Source: Solimonas sp040391865 (GTDB lineage: Bacteria > Pseudomonadota > Gammaproteobacteria > Nevskiales > Nevskiaceae). From it: a DNA stretch of 64,000 bases. The stretch's first letter is position 1, and each line of letters opens with the position of its first letter. Position numbers and translations under genes: made by a program. The notes beneath the pieces were generated by a model that saw only the letters and a list, made by a program, of their open reading frames with translations, did no database searches and was not told the origin of the DNA. Positions 8,694 through 16,918 of this stretch are shown here, one piece after another. The DNA lies in the NCBI GenBank assembly GCA_040391865.1, contig JBEBWZ010000002.1:1-64000 (forward strand), written 5' to 3'.

Positions 8694-9317
8694 TTATCTC
8701 GTGGAAACACCGACTTGAGTCGTGTCTTCCTGATCGTCGCCGTCATAGGTTTGCAGTGCCTGCCGCATGGTCGCGAGCGCCTGCGTCAGTTGTCGCGAGA
8801 TGTCGGCCAGGCTCCAGCCGGTTTCGGCGCTGATCTGCTCATAGGTCTGACCGCCGATCCGGTTGCGCGTCACGATGTCTCGCTGTTTTTCGGACAACAA
8901 ATCCATTTGTCCGAGCACCACGTTCAAGCGCTCTCTGGATGAGTGGATTCTTTCCGGGGAAAGTTCTTCCAGCCGCGCGCCGGTATCTTCCAGCTCGCGA
9001 TCGATGAACTGCTGGGTGTGGACGAACGCACGAATACCCATCAGCGCGGTATTGGCGGCGATGGTGAACAGGTAGGCGCGGGGATTTTCGATCAGGCTGC
9101 GATCTTTCACCTCGGCCATTTTCAGAAAGGCGGCCTGGGCGATGTCTTCCGGTTCCGGCGGGCCTGCGCCATAGCGCCAGCGCAGCCAGGTACACAGGTC
9201 TTTCCAATGGAGGCGATACAGGGCTTCGACGTCGGGCGCTATCTCGCCGATGCGCTGGCGCACCGCCTTTCGTGCGATCCCCTCGCCTCCACGGATCGTC
9301 GTTACCCGTATCTCCAT
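8694..9317 (-). CDS. ECF RNA polymerase sigma factor (FecI-like), operon leader
   Basis: A 207-residue sigma-70 family protein of the ECF group. Region 2 is at about residues 30-100 (PEPEDIAQAAFLKMAEV, ENPRAYLFTIAANTAL), and region 4 at about 150-200 (LSEKQRDIVTRNRIGGQTYEQISAETGWS). The ATG at 9317 has GGAGG seven bases upstream. It heads a minus-strand operon with FecR and, after a gap, the TonB receptor and autotransporter, and is expected to drive the receptor promoter when FecR relays ligand binding. The gene shares little with the second ECF sigma at 47-625, so the two are not recent duplicates. Confidence 0.92.
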   Translation of the reverse strand: MEIRVTTIRGGEGIARKAVRQRIGEIAPDVEALYRLHWKDLCTWLRWRYGAGPPEPEDIAQAAFLKMAEVKDRSLIENPRAYLFTIAANTALMGIRAFVHTQQFIDRELEDTGARLEELSPERIHSSRERLNVVLGQMDLLSEKQRDIVTRNRIGGQTYEQISAETGWSLADISRQLTQALATMRQALQTYDGDDQEDTTQVGVSTR

Positions 9318-9425
9318 GGCCGCCCCTCCATGTCTGTTGCAACTCGATGCAGGGGCGCAGCGTACTTGATCTGGCGGGCGGTGGAATAGCGCGGATGCCG
9401 GCTTTGCGCGAGATAACCTTCGGAT

Positions 9426-9510
9426 GTCGGCTCCGCGCTACGCGCTTGTGACCGATCTGCGATGAACGCGCCGCCGCTTGATCTCGTGTCGGTCGGATCA
9501 AGCCGCAGGC
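9426..9510. repeat. Dispersed repeat segment A/B (copy 1)
   Basis: The intergenic DNA holds GTCGGCTCCGCGC (9426-9438) and CGGATCAAGCCGCAGGC (9494-9510). Both blocks recur exactly, as reverse complements, at 28345-28357 and 28385-28401. In the common orientation their order is swapped, so these are mosaic members of a short repeat family rather than one duplicated element. Confidence 0.5.
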
Positions 9511-9535
9511 GGCTCCGACGCTGCGCTACGGCCTG

Positions 9536-9910
9536 TCAGCGACCGCAGACCGCGTAGTCTTCGCGGCGGCGTTCGATCTCGATGCCGACCGCTTTTGCCT
9601 CCGGTACTGCGCCCGGCTTGGCGATGTTGAGCCGCAGGCTGAGGATCGGGAACTGGTCGAACAGGGCGCGTGCGATGGTTTCCCCCAATGTTTCCAGCAG
9701 GGCCGGTTGCCGCTCCTGCGCCACTTTGGTCACCGCCGCACTGACGGCCGCGTAGTCGATCACGTCACGCACGTGGTCGCTGGCCGCCGCGGCGCGCAGG
9801 TCGGCACCGAGTTCGAGATCGAACAGCAGCGGACGCGGCAGCTGCCTCTCCCAGCCGTAGACGCCGACGATGCATTCGACTTTCAGCCCGCGGATGTAGA
9901 CCTTGTCCAT
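9536..9910 (-). CDS. folB: Dihydroneopterin aldolase
   Basis: This 124-residue protein catalyses retro-aldol cleavage of 7,8-dihydroneopterin to 6-hydroxymethyl-dihydropterin and glycolaldehyde in folate synthesis. It has the family opening MDKVYIRGLKVECIVGVYGW with the pterin-site Glu, and the middle segment DVIDYAAVSAAVTKVAQ before LLETLGETIAR. The length is typical (about 118-125). The ATG at 9910 was chosen because the longer frame adds 47 residues without homology. The ribosome-binding site is weak. It stands alone on the minus strand, with a short repeat region downstream and the HipA-type pair upstream. Confidence 0.93.
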   Translation of the reverse strand: MDKVYIRGLKVECIVGVYGWERQLPRPLLFDLELGADLRAAAASDHVRDVIDYAAVSAAVTKVAQERQPALLETLGETIARALFDQFPILSLRLNIAKPGAVPEAKAVGIEIERRREDYAVCGR

Positions 9911-10046
9911 GAGGGAGTGACGCTGAAGAGTGGTGTGAGGGAAGCAGCGGGCGGCAGTATAGGTTTTGCACTGGCGCGACAGTAGCGGTCCGGGTGCAGG
10001 CTGGAATGGAGGTTCCGGACAGGAGCCTGGCGGTTGCAGGATTCCT

Positions 10047-10087
10047 CGCATCCGAGTGCGGTTCTGTGAGCCCGCACTCAGGATGCG
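10047..10087. repeat. Strong hairpin between folB and hipA
   Basis: CGCATCC/GGATGCG (7 bp) and GAGTGCGG/CCGCACTC (8 bp) stack with one bulged A around a ten-base loop. It lies 36 bases after the hipA stop on the minus strand. No T-run follows in either direction, so it is more likely a palindromic repeat or mRNA end structure than a textbook terminator. Confidence 0.5.
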
Positions 10088-10122
10088 ACAAGGTTTCCCC
10101 GAGCGGCGCCAGAACCGCGCTG

Positions 10123-11394
10123 TCAGCTCTGGGCTAGGCGGAAGGCGCTTGCCATCTGGTCCTGCTCACGCTGAGGAATCCCTAATCGTGCTGCAAGTGC
10201 AGGCCAGCGACTGACGGTCGCGCGGCTGCGCTCGATGAATTCTCCGGCCGCCTGCTTGCCGACCCGGAAAACCGGGGCCACCGACCGCGCCAGTTCGAGA
10301 TCCAGCGCGTTGTCAGCCTCGCTGACATTGAGTCGCAGGCCGGCGGAGTCGGCGACGGGATTCATGTCGTAAGCCCTGGAGAGGCGCCAGCCCCGACCCG
10401 GTTCCAAGATGAAGCCATGGTTGCGCAGATGGTCATCGGTGTTCGAGACCAGCATGTTGAAGACGATGCGCCGCCAAAGCTCTTCCAGATCGGCCTTGGC
10501 CTGCACGCCGTGGCGGATCAGCACCTCCGCCAGTTCCAGGTAACTGGCGCCGGTTGAAGCGTCATCACCATCCTTACGGCCCGTCAGCGTCATCGCCGAC
10601 GCGAAATGCAGCCGCCGTCCATCGGCGGTGCGATCGAAGCGCTGGACCAGAAAGCTGTGATGGGCACCCGCGAACTTGCGGGCTCTTGCCAGCGGCACAG
10701 ACAGGCCGCACAGACCCGCCAGCGTCTGGACGATCAGCTCCCAGGCGCCGACGTTGTGCTCATCGCGCACGCTGGGAAACTTGGCGATCCAGAGTTGTCC
10801 TTCGGGATCGACGACCGTCGCCTTGGGGCGCGCGCCACCCAGCGAACCGCCGGGCGCGATCAGCATCCGCAGCCAGTCGTCGCCTTCCGCTGCGGTGTTG
10901 TCCTCGTCGCGCTCCAGCGCCAGGCTGGCCGCTTCAAGCGCGCGCAGTTGCACGAAAGGCGGCGCCGCGATGCCGTGGCGGTCGTCAAGGAATTCGCCGG
11001 TATCGTTGCGCTTGAACCGCAAGGCGCCCACCCGGAAAGCGTCATGCACGCCGAGCAGATAGTCCGACTCGCGCAAGCGTGCATCGCCGAGCTGGCGCCC
11101 CGCGCGCTTCTCCCGCTCCATCCGCCGCTGCATCAACAGCCGCCCCCAGCGATCGGGGCTGGCGTCAGCGAACAGGCCGAACGTCGCACTGCCTTCCGGC
11201 GGATACTGGCGCCCCTCGTAGGGGAACAGCCGCGGGTCGAGTTGCAGGTTCTGAATGGCGGGATCGGCCAGTGCCTGACCATCGAATTCAAACTCGAACA
11301 GTTCCCGTCCGGCGGTGCCACGCGCGTTCAGCATCCCGAGCCGCAAGGGGGCATCGAGCCCGTCCCAATCCGCATAGACGGCGATGGCGGTCAT
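10123..11394 (-). CDS. hipA: HipA-family serine/threonine kinase toxin
   Basis: This 423-residue protein has the HipA kinase layout: an N-terminal subdomain (residues 1-120), the glycine-rich ATP loop GSLGGARPKA (183-192), the ATP lysine in WIAKFPS (about 205), the catalytic loop NTDDHLRNHG (318-327) and the metal-binding AYDMNP (341-346). E. coli HipA phosphorylates glutamyl-tRNA synthetase and induces persistence; the target here is not known. All key residues are present, so the kinase should be active. It begins three bases after the antitoxin stop (TAG-GCC-ATG), so the two are co-translated. The gene symbol is by family, not proven orthology. Confidence 0.9.
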   Translation of the reverse strand: MTAIAVYADWDGLDAPLRLGMLNARGTAGRELFEFEFDGQALADPAIQNLQLDPRLFPYEGRQYPPEGSATFGLFADASPDRWGRLLMQRRMEREKRAGRQLGDARLRESDYLLGVHDAFRVGALRFKRNDTGEFLDDRHGIAAPPFVQLRALEAASLALERDEDNTAAEGDDWLRMLIAPGGSLGGARPKATVVDPEGQLWIAKFPSVRDEHNVGAWELIVQTLAGLCGLSVPLARARKFAGAHHSFLVQRFDRTADGRRLHFASAMTLTGRKDGDDASTGASYLELAEVLIRHGVQAKADLEELWRRIVFNMLVSNTDDHLRNHGFILEPGRGWRLSRAYDMNPVADSAGLRLNVSEADNALDLELARSVAPVFRVGKQAAGEFIERSRATVSRWPALAARLGIPQREQDQMASAFRLAQS

Positions 11395-11397
11395 GGC

Positions 11398-12051
11398 CTA
11401 TCGCTTGCGCCGGCTTGGCGCCGGCTGAATCAGGGCGGCCAGGTCTTCGGCACTGACGTAGCCTTCCTCTTCCACGACAGCGTCGCCTTGCATCACGGAG
11501 CGCCGGGTCGTCGCGGGAGCCGAGGCCCTTGCAGCATCCATCGCGTCGATCACCCGCTGCAGCGGCTGCGTCGCAAGCACCTTGCGCATCTGCTGGACGG
11601 ACGATCCGCCTCGCGTGCCGCTTGCGCGTTTCCCGCGGAGCGATTGGAGGGCGCGGGCCTGTTGCTCGGCCGACAGCGCACGGAACTCGTCCAGCCACTC
11701 CTCGTCTGCGGCACCGGCGACCAGGTGCGGCGGCGGCAAGGGCACCGTCACCGACCGCGTTTTCGTCGCCAGCCGGCTGTCCTGCAATTGCCGCCCCCAG
11801 GGGTCTTCCTCGGCCAGCCGTTCGAGATTCTTCTCGATACCCAGCACCTGCATCACGGCCAGGTAAGCGCCGATCGTGACACCGGGGCCGCCGCGCTCGA
11901 CGTTCCGCAAGGTCATCGGCGCCATGCCCGCGCGCTCCGCGACCTGCTTCGCCGTCAGCCGGCGCCGCAACCGGGCCAGGCGCAGCCGGTCGCCAAACTG
12001 CCGCAGCAATTCGGTCGTGGACGGCAGCAGTGGGGAAACGTGATTAGCCAT
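11398..12051 (-). CDS. HipB-like XRE-family antitoxin/repressor with long C-terminal extension
   Basis: The 217-residue protein (from ATG 12051) has a Cro/CI-type helix-turn-helix at about residues 20-75 (RLRLARLRRRLTAKQVAERA, MTLRNVERGGPGVTIGAYL). The remaining 140 residues are Arg/Ala-rich and unrecognised. E. coli HipB is only 88 residues, so this antitoxin is more than twice the usual size. It precedes hipA in the same operon and should both inhibit the kinase and repress the promoter. A TTG start at 12090 is possible, but ATG 12051 was preferred. Three copies of an AATAATTAC motif lie just upstream. Confidence 0.82.
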   Translation of the reverse strand: MANHVSPLLPSTTELLRQFGDRLRLARLRRRLTAKQVAERAGMAPMTLRNVERGGPGVTIGAYLAVMQVLGIEKNLERLAEEDPWGRQLQDSRLATKTRSVTVPLPPPHLVAGAADEEWLDEFRALSAEQQARALQSLRGKRASGTRGGSSVQQMRKVLATQPLQRVIDAMDAARASAPATTRRSVMQGDAVVEEEGYVSAEDLAALIQPAPSRRKR

Positions 12052-12090
12052 ATCGCCATTATTGTGCTCTTTTTCAATAGAAATGGTCAA

Positions 12091-12175
12091 AATAATTACA
12101 CTTCTTATTTCAGAACAGCCATAAAATGTAATTATTCAGGCTCTATTTCACCTTGAAAGCCAGAATAATTACATT
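12091..12175 (-). promoter_or_regulatory. Operator region of the hipBA-like operon: three TAATTA-core sites
   Basis: AATAATTAC occurs at 12091-12099, its complement GTAATTATT at 12128-12136 and AATAATTAC again at 12164-12172. The last two extend to a 13-base inverted repeat (AATGTAATTATTC 12125-12137, GAATAATTACATT 12163-12175). Centres are 36-37 bases apart. This AT-rich block in GC-rich surroundings, directly upstream of a helix-turn-helix antitoxin, is the pattern of an autoregulated toxin-antitoxin promoter. Confidence 0.65.
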
Positions 12176-12241
12176 CCGATCGGGATTTCCCGTTCAGCAG
12201 CGGGCAGGCAAGCGAAAGTCGGCATCGGCGTCATGCTGAAC

Positions 12242-12268
12242 AAAAAAAGGGCCGCACCAGGCGGCCCC
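12242..12268 (-). terminator. Intrinsic terminator after the LysR gene
   Basis: Reading the minus strand, GCGGCCC-like stem arms (12261-12267 with 12249-12255) and a five-base loop are followed by seven T. This is a standard rho-independent terminator about 80 bases past the LysR stop, and it insulates the toxin-antitoxin promoter. Confidence 0.85.
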
Positions 12269-12346
12269 AATCTCAGATGGCAACTGTGAGGCGGACTCAC
12301 GGTGCAGACGATAGGTGGGCACTGGCTCAAAACCTGAGCCAGTGCC

Positions 12347-13267
12347 TCACAGCTCGTCGGGATTCTCGAACGAACCCATCAGTTGCTCGCGCAGCCAGCA
12401 GTTGGCCGGCTCGCTTTCGACGTTGGCGTGCCAGTAGAGATAGGCGTCCAGCGTCGGCAGTTCCAGCGGGAACGGCAGGATCACGTTGCCGAACTGGCGG
12501 TTGGTCACCTGCGCGTAGCCCTGCGGCATGGTCAGCATCAGATCGGTCTGACTGACCACGCGGCAGGCGGAAAAGTAATGCTGGCAGCGCAGGCGCACGC
12601 GCCGCTGCAGGCCGAGACGGCTCAGTTCCACGTCTTCGAGCCCGGGACCGCTGCGGCGCGAGCTGACCAGGATGTGGCCGAGACGCAGGTAGGTTTTCAG
12701 ATCCAGCTTGTTGCCGCGCCGTAGCGCCGGGTGGTCCTTGCGCGCCACCACCACCATCGGGTCCAGCGCGACGCGGGTGCGGTGAATCGCTGGCGACACC
12801 GGCAGGAACACGTCGATCGCGGCATCGATGGTGCCCATCGCCAGTTCCGATTCGAGTTGCTTGCGGTCGCCGCGTACGGCAGCGATATCGATCTGTGGTG
12901 CCTGGGCGCTGACCCTCTGCATCAGGGTTGGCAGCAATGTGGACTCCAGCACGTCGCGCACCGACAGGGTGAAGCTGCGCACGGTGGTCGCGGGATCGAA
13001 GCGGCTGACTTCATTGAGCGTGATCTCGAGCCCGCGCAGCGAGCGCCGCACCGGTTCGATCAGGCTGCGTGCCAGCGGCGTCGGCACCATCATCCGGCCT
13101 TCACGTTCGAACAGCGGGTCGCCGAACATGTCGCGCAGGCGGCCCAGCGCGTGGCTGATCGCCGGCTGGGTGAGGTTGAGGGTGCGGCTGGCGCGGGTGA
13201 TGCCGCCCTCCGTATAGATCGCTTCGAAGACGACGAACAGATTCAGGTCGATGCGATTCAGATGCAC
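12347..13267 (-). CDS. LysR-family transcriptional regulator
   Basis: This 306-residue regulator has an N-terminal winged helix-turn-helix at about residues 8-65 (LNLFVVFEAIYTEGGITRAS, LNLTQPAISHALGRLRDMFG) and a C-terminal periplasmic-binding-like co-inducer domain from about 92. The opening resembles the NodD/NahR/LinR subgroup that responds to aromatic or other catabolic effectors. It is divergent from the SDR-kinase-dehydrogenase operon and a 21-base dyad lies between them, so it most likely controls that operon and itself. The inducer is unknown. Confidence 0.92.
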   Translation of the reverse strand: MHLNRIDLNLFVVFEAIYTEGGITRASRTLNLTQPAISHALGRLRDMFGDPLFEREGRMMVPTPLARSLIEPVRRSLRGLEITLNEVSRFDPATTVRSFTLSVRDVLESTLLPTLMQRVSAQAPQIDIAAVRGDRKQLESELAMGTIDAAIDVFLPVSPAIHRTRVALDPMVVVARKDHPALRRGNKLDLKTYLRLGHILVSSRRSGPGLEDVELSRLGLQRRVRLRCQHYFSACRVVSQTDLMLTMPQGYAQVTNRQFGNVILPFPLELPTLDAYLYWHANVESEPANCWLREQLMGSFENPDEL

Positions 13268-13284
13268 GAAACTTATGCCCGGAA

Positions 13285-13305
13285 ATTCAAACTATTCATT
13301 TGAAT
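13285..13305. promoter_or_regulatory. LysR-type operator (ATTCAAA-N7-TTTGAAT)
   Basis: A perfect 7-base inverted repeat with a 7-base spacer lies 18 bases upstream of the LysR start and about 90 bases upstream of the SDR start. It fits the T-N11-A dyad pattern of LysR-family regulatory binding sites and is AT-rich against GC-rich flanks. Confidence 0.7.
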
Positions 13306-13394
13306 GATTGTAGTGAGCGGCATACGCTGCCAGCAAGCTGCCCCTTGTCAGCTTTGGCGCGTCACTGCGGCGACGCGAGCCACCGGAGATCTGC

Positions 13395-14225
13395 TTGAAC
13401 ACTTTCACGGGTAAAACCGCGGTCATTACCGGCGCTGCCAGCGGCTTTGGCCGCGAACTGGCGATCCTGTGCGCGCAGGAAGGGATGAATCTGGTGCTGT
13501 CCGATGTCGACGCGCAAGGTCTCAGCGGCACCCAGGCGCTGCTGCCGAATGGCACCCGGACGCTGCTGCAGACCTGCAATGTCGGCGACGCCGCCGAGGT
13601 GGAATCGCTGGCGCAGCAGGCCTACGCGCGTTTCGGCAGCGTGGCGCTGCTGTTCAACAACGCCGGCGTGGCCGTCGGCGGCCCCACCTGGACCACGACG
13701 CTCGAAGACTGGAAGTGGGTGCTCGACGTGAACCTGATGGGCGTGGTGCACGGCGTGCGCAGCTTCGTGCCACGGATGCTGCAGCAGACCGAGCCAGCGC
13801 ACGTGATCAACACCGCGTCGGTGGCCGGCTTGCTGTCGGTGCCGGCGTCCAGCGTGTATTGCGTCAGCAAGCATGCGGTGGTGACGCTGTCCGAGTGCCT
13901 GCACCACGAGCTCACGGCGGCGAGTGCCGCGATCAAGGTCTCGGTGCTGTGCCCGGCTTTCGTCAACACCGGCATTGCCGACGCCGCGCGCAACCGGCCG
14001 AAGGAACTGGCGGCAGCCAATCCGCTGGCGGCGCCCTATGAGGAGCGCGTGCGTCAGGCGACACGCGCCGGCAAGCTTTCCGCCGCGGATATCGCGCGGA
14101 TCACTTTCGACGCGATCCGCGAGGAGCGCTTCTACATCCTGCCGCACCGTGCGATCAAAGCCGCGGTCGAGATGCGGATGCAGGACATCCTCAACGAACG
14201 TACCCCCACCAATCCGATGCCGTGA
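13395..14225 (+). CDS. Short-chain dehydrogenase/reductase
   Basis: A 276-residue classical SDR. It has the nucleotide-binding TGAASGFG near residue 12, NNAG in the fourth strand, a serine before the active site (NTASVAG) and the catalytic YCVSK pair. The start is TTG at 13395, supported by CGGAGA about seven bases upstream; no in-frame ATG gives the full Rossmann fold. An Asp at the end of strand 2 (LSDVDA) suggests NAD rather than NADP. It is the first gene of the operon with the APH-like kinase and acyl-CoA dehydrogenase and probably oxidises or reduces a hydroxyl/keto group of the same substrate. Confidence 0.9.
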   Translation: MNTFTGKTAVITGAASGFGRELAILCAQEGMNLVLSDVDAQGLSGTQALLPNGTRTLLQTCNVGDAAEVESLAQQAYARFGSVALLFNNAGVAVGGPTWTTTLEDWKWVLDVNLMGVVHGVRSFVPRMLQQTEPAHVINTASVAGLLSVPASSVYCVSKHAVVTLSECLHHELTAASAAIKVSVLCPAFVNTGIADAARNRPKELAAANPLAAPYEERVRQATRAGKLSAADIARITFDAIREERFYILPHRAIKAAVEMRMQDILNERTPTNPMP

Positions 14226-14285
14226 GCGCACCGCGCTCGCGTCTCGTCCATCCACGATCCGGCACGCCAGGAGTTTGCGCAGGCC

Positions 14286-15374
14286 ATGACTTCAAGCAAT
14301 AACCAGAACAGCACCGATTCCACACCGACGACTCCGGCAAAGGCGCAGCAGTCCTTCGATGTCGCACGGCTGCAGGCATATCTGCAGGAAAAGATTCCCG
14401 GCTTCGGCGGTGACCTGCAGGTGGCGCAGTTCGAGGGCGGGCAATCGAACCCGACGTTCCGCCTGACCGCCGGCGCTCAGCGCTATGTGCTGCGGCGCAA
14501 GCCGGCCGGCAAGCTGTTGCCGTCGGCACATGCGGTGGATCGCGAGTTCCGGGTGATCTCGGCGCTGCATGGCAGCGAAGTGCCGGTCGCAAAGCCGTAT
14601 GTGCTGTGCGAGGACGACAGCGTCATCGGCTCGGCGTTCTACATCATGGAATGCGTCGATGGCCGCGTGCTCTGGGACCCGTCGCTTCCGGGCTTCGACA
14701 AGGCGCAGCGCACGGCGATGTTTCATGAGATGAACCGCGTGATCTCGGCACTGCATCGCGTCGATCCGGCCAGCGTCGGGCTGGCCGACTACGGCAAGCC
14801 GGGCAATTACTTTGCACGCCAGATCGATCGCTGGAGCAAGCAGTACCGCGCCTCGGAAACCGAGACCATCGATGCGATGGAACGCCTGATCGAATGGTTG
14901 CCGGCCAACATCCCGCCCGGCGAGGAGGTGTCGATCGTGCACGGCGATTACCGCCTCGACAATCTGATGTTCCACCCCACCGAGCCGCGCGTGCTCGCGG
15001 TGCTGGATTGGGAGTTGTCGACCCTCGGCCATCCGCTGGCCGATTTCTCGTATCACTGCATGACCTGGCAGATTCCGGCGGGTGCGACTCGCGGACTCGG
15101 GGGCGCCGATCTGGCCGCGCTGGGCATTCCGTCCGAGTCGGAATATGTCGCCGAGTACTGCCGCAATACCGGCCGCGCCGCGATCGATCCCGGCCACTGG
15201 AATTTCTACATGGCCTACAACCTGTTCCGCCTCTCCGGCATCCTGCAGGGAATCATGGGTCGTGTGAAAGACGGCACCGCCACCAGTCAGCGCGCGCTGG
15301 AAATGGGCCGCGCCGCACGGCCGCTGGCCGAGATGGGCTGGCAGCGCGTCGAAAAAATCCTGCGCGGTCGCTGA
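14286..15374 (+). CDS. APH-family phosphotransferase, likely hydroxyacyl-CoA kinase
   Basis: The 362-residue protein has the aminoglycoside-phosphotransferase kinase fold: a glycine-rich start (FEGGQSNPTFRL), ATP lysine in YVLRRKPAGKLL, the Brenner catalytic loop HGDYRLDN and the metal site LDWELSTLGHPLAD. These extended motifs, including LLPSAHAVDREF, match the N-terminal kinase half of eukaryotic ACAD10/11 and bacterial relatives such as LvaA of Pseudomonas putida, which phosphorylates 4-hydroxyvaleryl-CoA. An acyl-CoA dehydrogenase gene begins 41 bases downstream, the same pair as fused in ACAD11. Antibiotic resistance is therefore an unlikely role; substrate assignment is inference. Confidence 0.88.
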   Translation: MTSSNNQNSTDSTPTTPAKAQQSFDVARLQAYLQEKIPGFGGDLQVAQFEGGQSNPTFRLTAGAQRYVLRRKPAGKLLPSAHAVDREFRVISALHGSEVPVAKPYVLCEDDSVIGSAFYIMECVDGRVLWDPSLPGFDKAQRTAMFHEMNRVISALHRVDPASVGLADYGKPGNYFARQIDRWSKQYRASETETIDAMERLIEWLPANIPPGEEVSIVHGDYRLDNLMFHPTEPRVLAVLDWELSTLGHPLADFSYHCMTWQIPAGATRGLGGADLAALGIPSESEYVAEYCRNTGRAAIDPGHWNFYMAYNLFRLSGILQGIMGRVKDGTATSQRALEMGRAARPLAEMGWQRVEKILRGR

Positions 15375-15415
15375 AGTTTCCTTCAGCACCGCCCCCCTGT
15401 TACCGGAGCCTTCCG

Positions 15416-16660
15416 ATGAATTTCGAATACTCACAGAAAACCCTGGCGCTGATGGCGCGACTCAATGCGTTCATGGATGAAAACATCTATCCGAACGAGC
15501 AGCGCTTCTTCGACGAAGTGGCACAAGGCGATCGCTGGCAGCCGACGCAGATCATCGAGGAGATGAAGCAGAAGGCCAAGGCCGCCGATCTGTGGAATCT
15601 GTTCCTGCCGCAGTCGGAGCGCGGTGCCGGCCTCAGCAATCTCGAATACGCGCCGCTGTGCGAGATCATGGGCCGCGTGGTCTGGGCACCGGAGGTGTTC
15701 AACTGCTCGGCGCCGGATACCGGCAACATGGAAGTGCTGGAGCGTTACGGCAGCGAGGAGCACAAGCAGCAGTGGCTGCAGCCGCTGCTCGAGGGCCGTA
15801 TCCGTTCCTGCTTCGCGATGACCGAGCCGGAAGTCGCGTCCAGCGACGCCACCAACATCGCCAGCGTGATCCGTCGCGAGGGCAACGAGTATGTGATCAA
15901 CGGCCGCAAGTGGTGGTCGTCCGGCGCCAACGATCCGCGCTGCAAGATTTTCATCTTCATGGGCAAGACCGACCCGGACAACCCGAGCCGCCACAGCCAG
16001 CAGTCGATGATTCTGGTGCCGCGCGATACGCCGGGCGTGAAGATCCTGCGCCATCTGCCGGTCTTCGGTTACGACGATGCCCCGCACGGTCACGCCGAGA
16101 TCCTGTTCGACAATGTGCGTGTGCCGGTGTCGAACATCCTGCTCGGTGAAGGCCGCGGCTTCGAGATCGCGCAGGGGCGGCTCGGACCGGGCCGCATTCA
16201 TCACTGCATGCGTCTGATCGGCCTCGCCGAACGCGCGCTGGAGAAGATGTGCCGGCGCGCACTGTCGCGCGTCGCTTTCGGCAAACCGGTGGCAGCGCAG
16301 ACGGTGACACTGGAGCGCATTGCCGAAGCACGCATCCTGATCGATCAGGCGCGGCTGCTGACGCTGAAGGCGGCGTACATGATGGATACCGTCGGCAACA
16401 AGGTCGCCGCGAAGGAAATCGCGATGATCAAGGTCGCGGCACCGAACATGGCCTGTCAGGTGATCGACTGGGCGATCCAGGTGCACGGCGGCGGTGGCGT
16501 CACCGACGAATTCGGCCTGTCCTACGCCTACGCGCAGGCGCGCACGCTGCGTCTCGCCGACGGTCCGGATGAAGTGCATCGCAACCAGATCGGCAAGCTC
16601 GAACTGGGCCGCTATGCGTCTCCCGACGTGCTGCGCGCGTTTGGAAGCAAGGGCCGATAG
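15416..16660 (+). CDS. Acyl-CoA dehydrogenase, ACAD10/11-like
   Basis: This 414-residue flavoprotein oxidises an acyl-CoA thioester at C2-C3. Typical signatures are present: CFAMTEPEVASSDATN (FAD/substrate site), INGRKWWSSGA, and the C-terminal QVHGGGGVTDEF...RTLRLADGPDEVHR. The last motif is characteristic of the ACAD10/11 branch. ATG 15416 has GGAG upstream; the open frame extends further back but overlaps the kinase gene. In ACAD10/11, and in LvaC, the dehydrogenase follows phosphorylation of a 4-hydroxyacyl-CoA by the kinase. Here the two activities are separate adjacent genes. Confidence 0.92.
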   Translation: MNFEYSQKTLALMARLNAFMDENIYPNEQRFFDEVAQGDRWQPTQIIEEMKQKAKAADLWNLFLPQSERGAGLSNLEYAPLCEIMGRVVWAPEVFNCSAPDTGNMEVLERYGSEEHKQQWLQPLLEGRIRSCFAMTEPEVASSDATNIASVIRREGNEYVINGRKWWSSGANDPRCKIFIFMGKTDPDNPSRHSQQSMILVPRDTPGVKILRHLPVFGYDDAPHGHAEILFDNVRVPVSNILLGEGRGFEIAQGRLGPGRIHHCMRLIGLAERALEKMCRRALSRVAFGKPVAAQTVTLERIAEARILIDQARLLTLKAAYMMDTVGNKVAAKEIAMIKVAAPNMACQVIDWAIQVHGGGGVTDEFGLSYAYAQARTLRLADGPDEVHRNQIGKLELGRYASPDVLRAFGSKGR

Positions 16661-16692
16661 TGGCCTTTTAAGCAGCCGCCACGCGGCTGGAT

Positions 16693-16735
16693 CGGATGGG
16701 TACAGATAGACCGACAGCGCTTCTGTACCCATCCG
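16693..16735 (+). terminator. Hairpin at the end of the SDR-kinase-dehydrogenase operon
   Basis: CGGATGGGTACAGA (16693-16706) and TCTGTACCCATCCG (16722-16735) form a perfect 14-bp stem with a 15-base loop, 33 bases after the dehydrogenase stop. The following GTTTGCTGTT is only weakly T-rich, so it may terminate poorly or serve as an RNA end structure. Confidence 0.55.
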
Positions 16736-16918
16736 GTTTGCTGTTCTCTGTGTCTGTGAAATCTCCCCCTTGTCCGCATACTGAAGTCATCTGCCATCGT
16801 CTTTGCGGTTAGCGCACCATCCGTGTGAAACCGTACAGAGCGTTGCCGCAGCAATAGCTTCTTATGAGAGCGACGGCACCTGCCGCCGACGGTTACGTGT
16901 GACAAAGGAGAGGAGACA

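Noticed and set aside
14286..15374. Aminoglycoside resistance gene
   Set aside because: The fold is shared, but the motifs and the adjacent acyl-CoA dehydrogenase point to a metabolic kinase of the ACAD10/11 type.
14292..16732. Long minus-strand frames opposite the kinase and acyl-CoA dehydrogenase genes
   Set aside because: They are shadows of genes with complete catalytic motifs on the plus strand.
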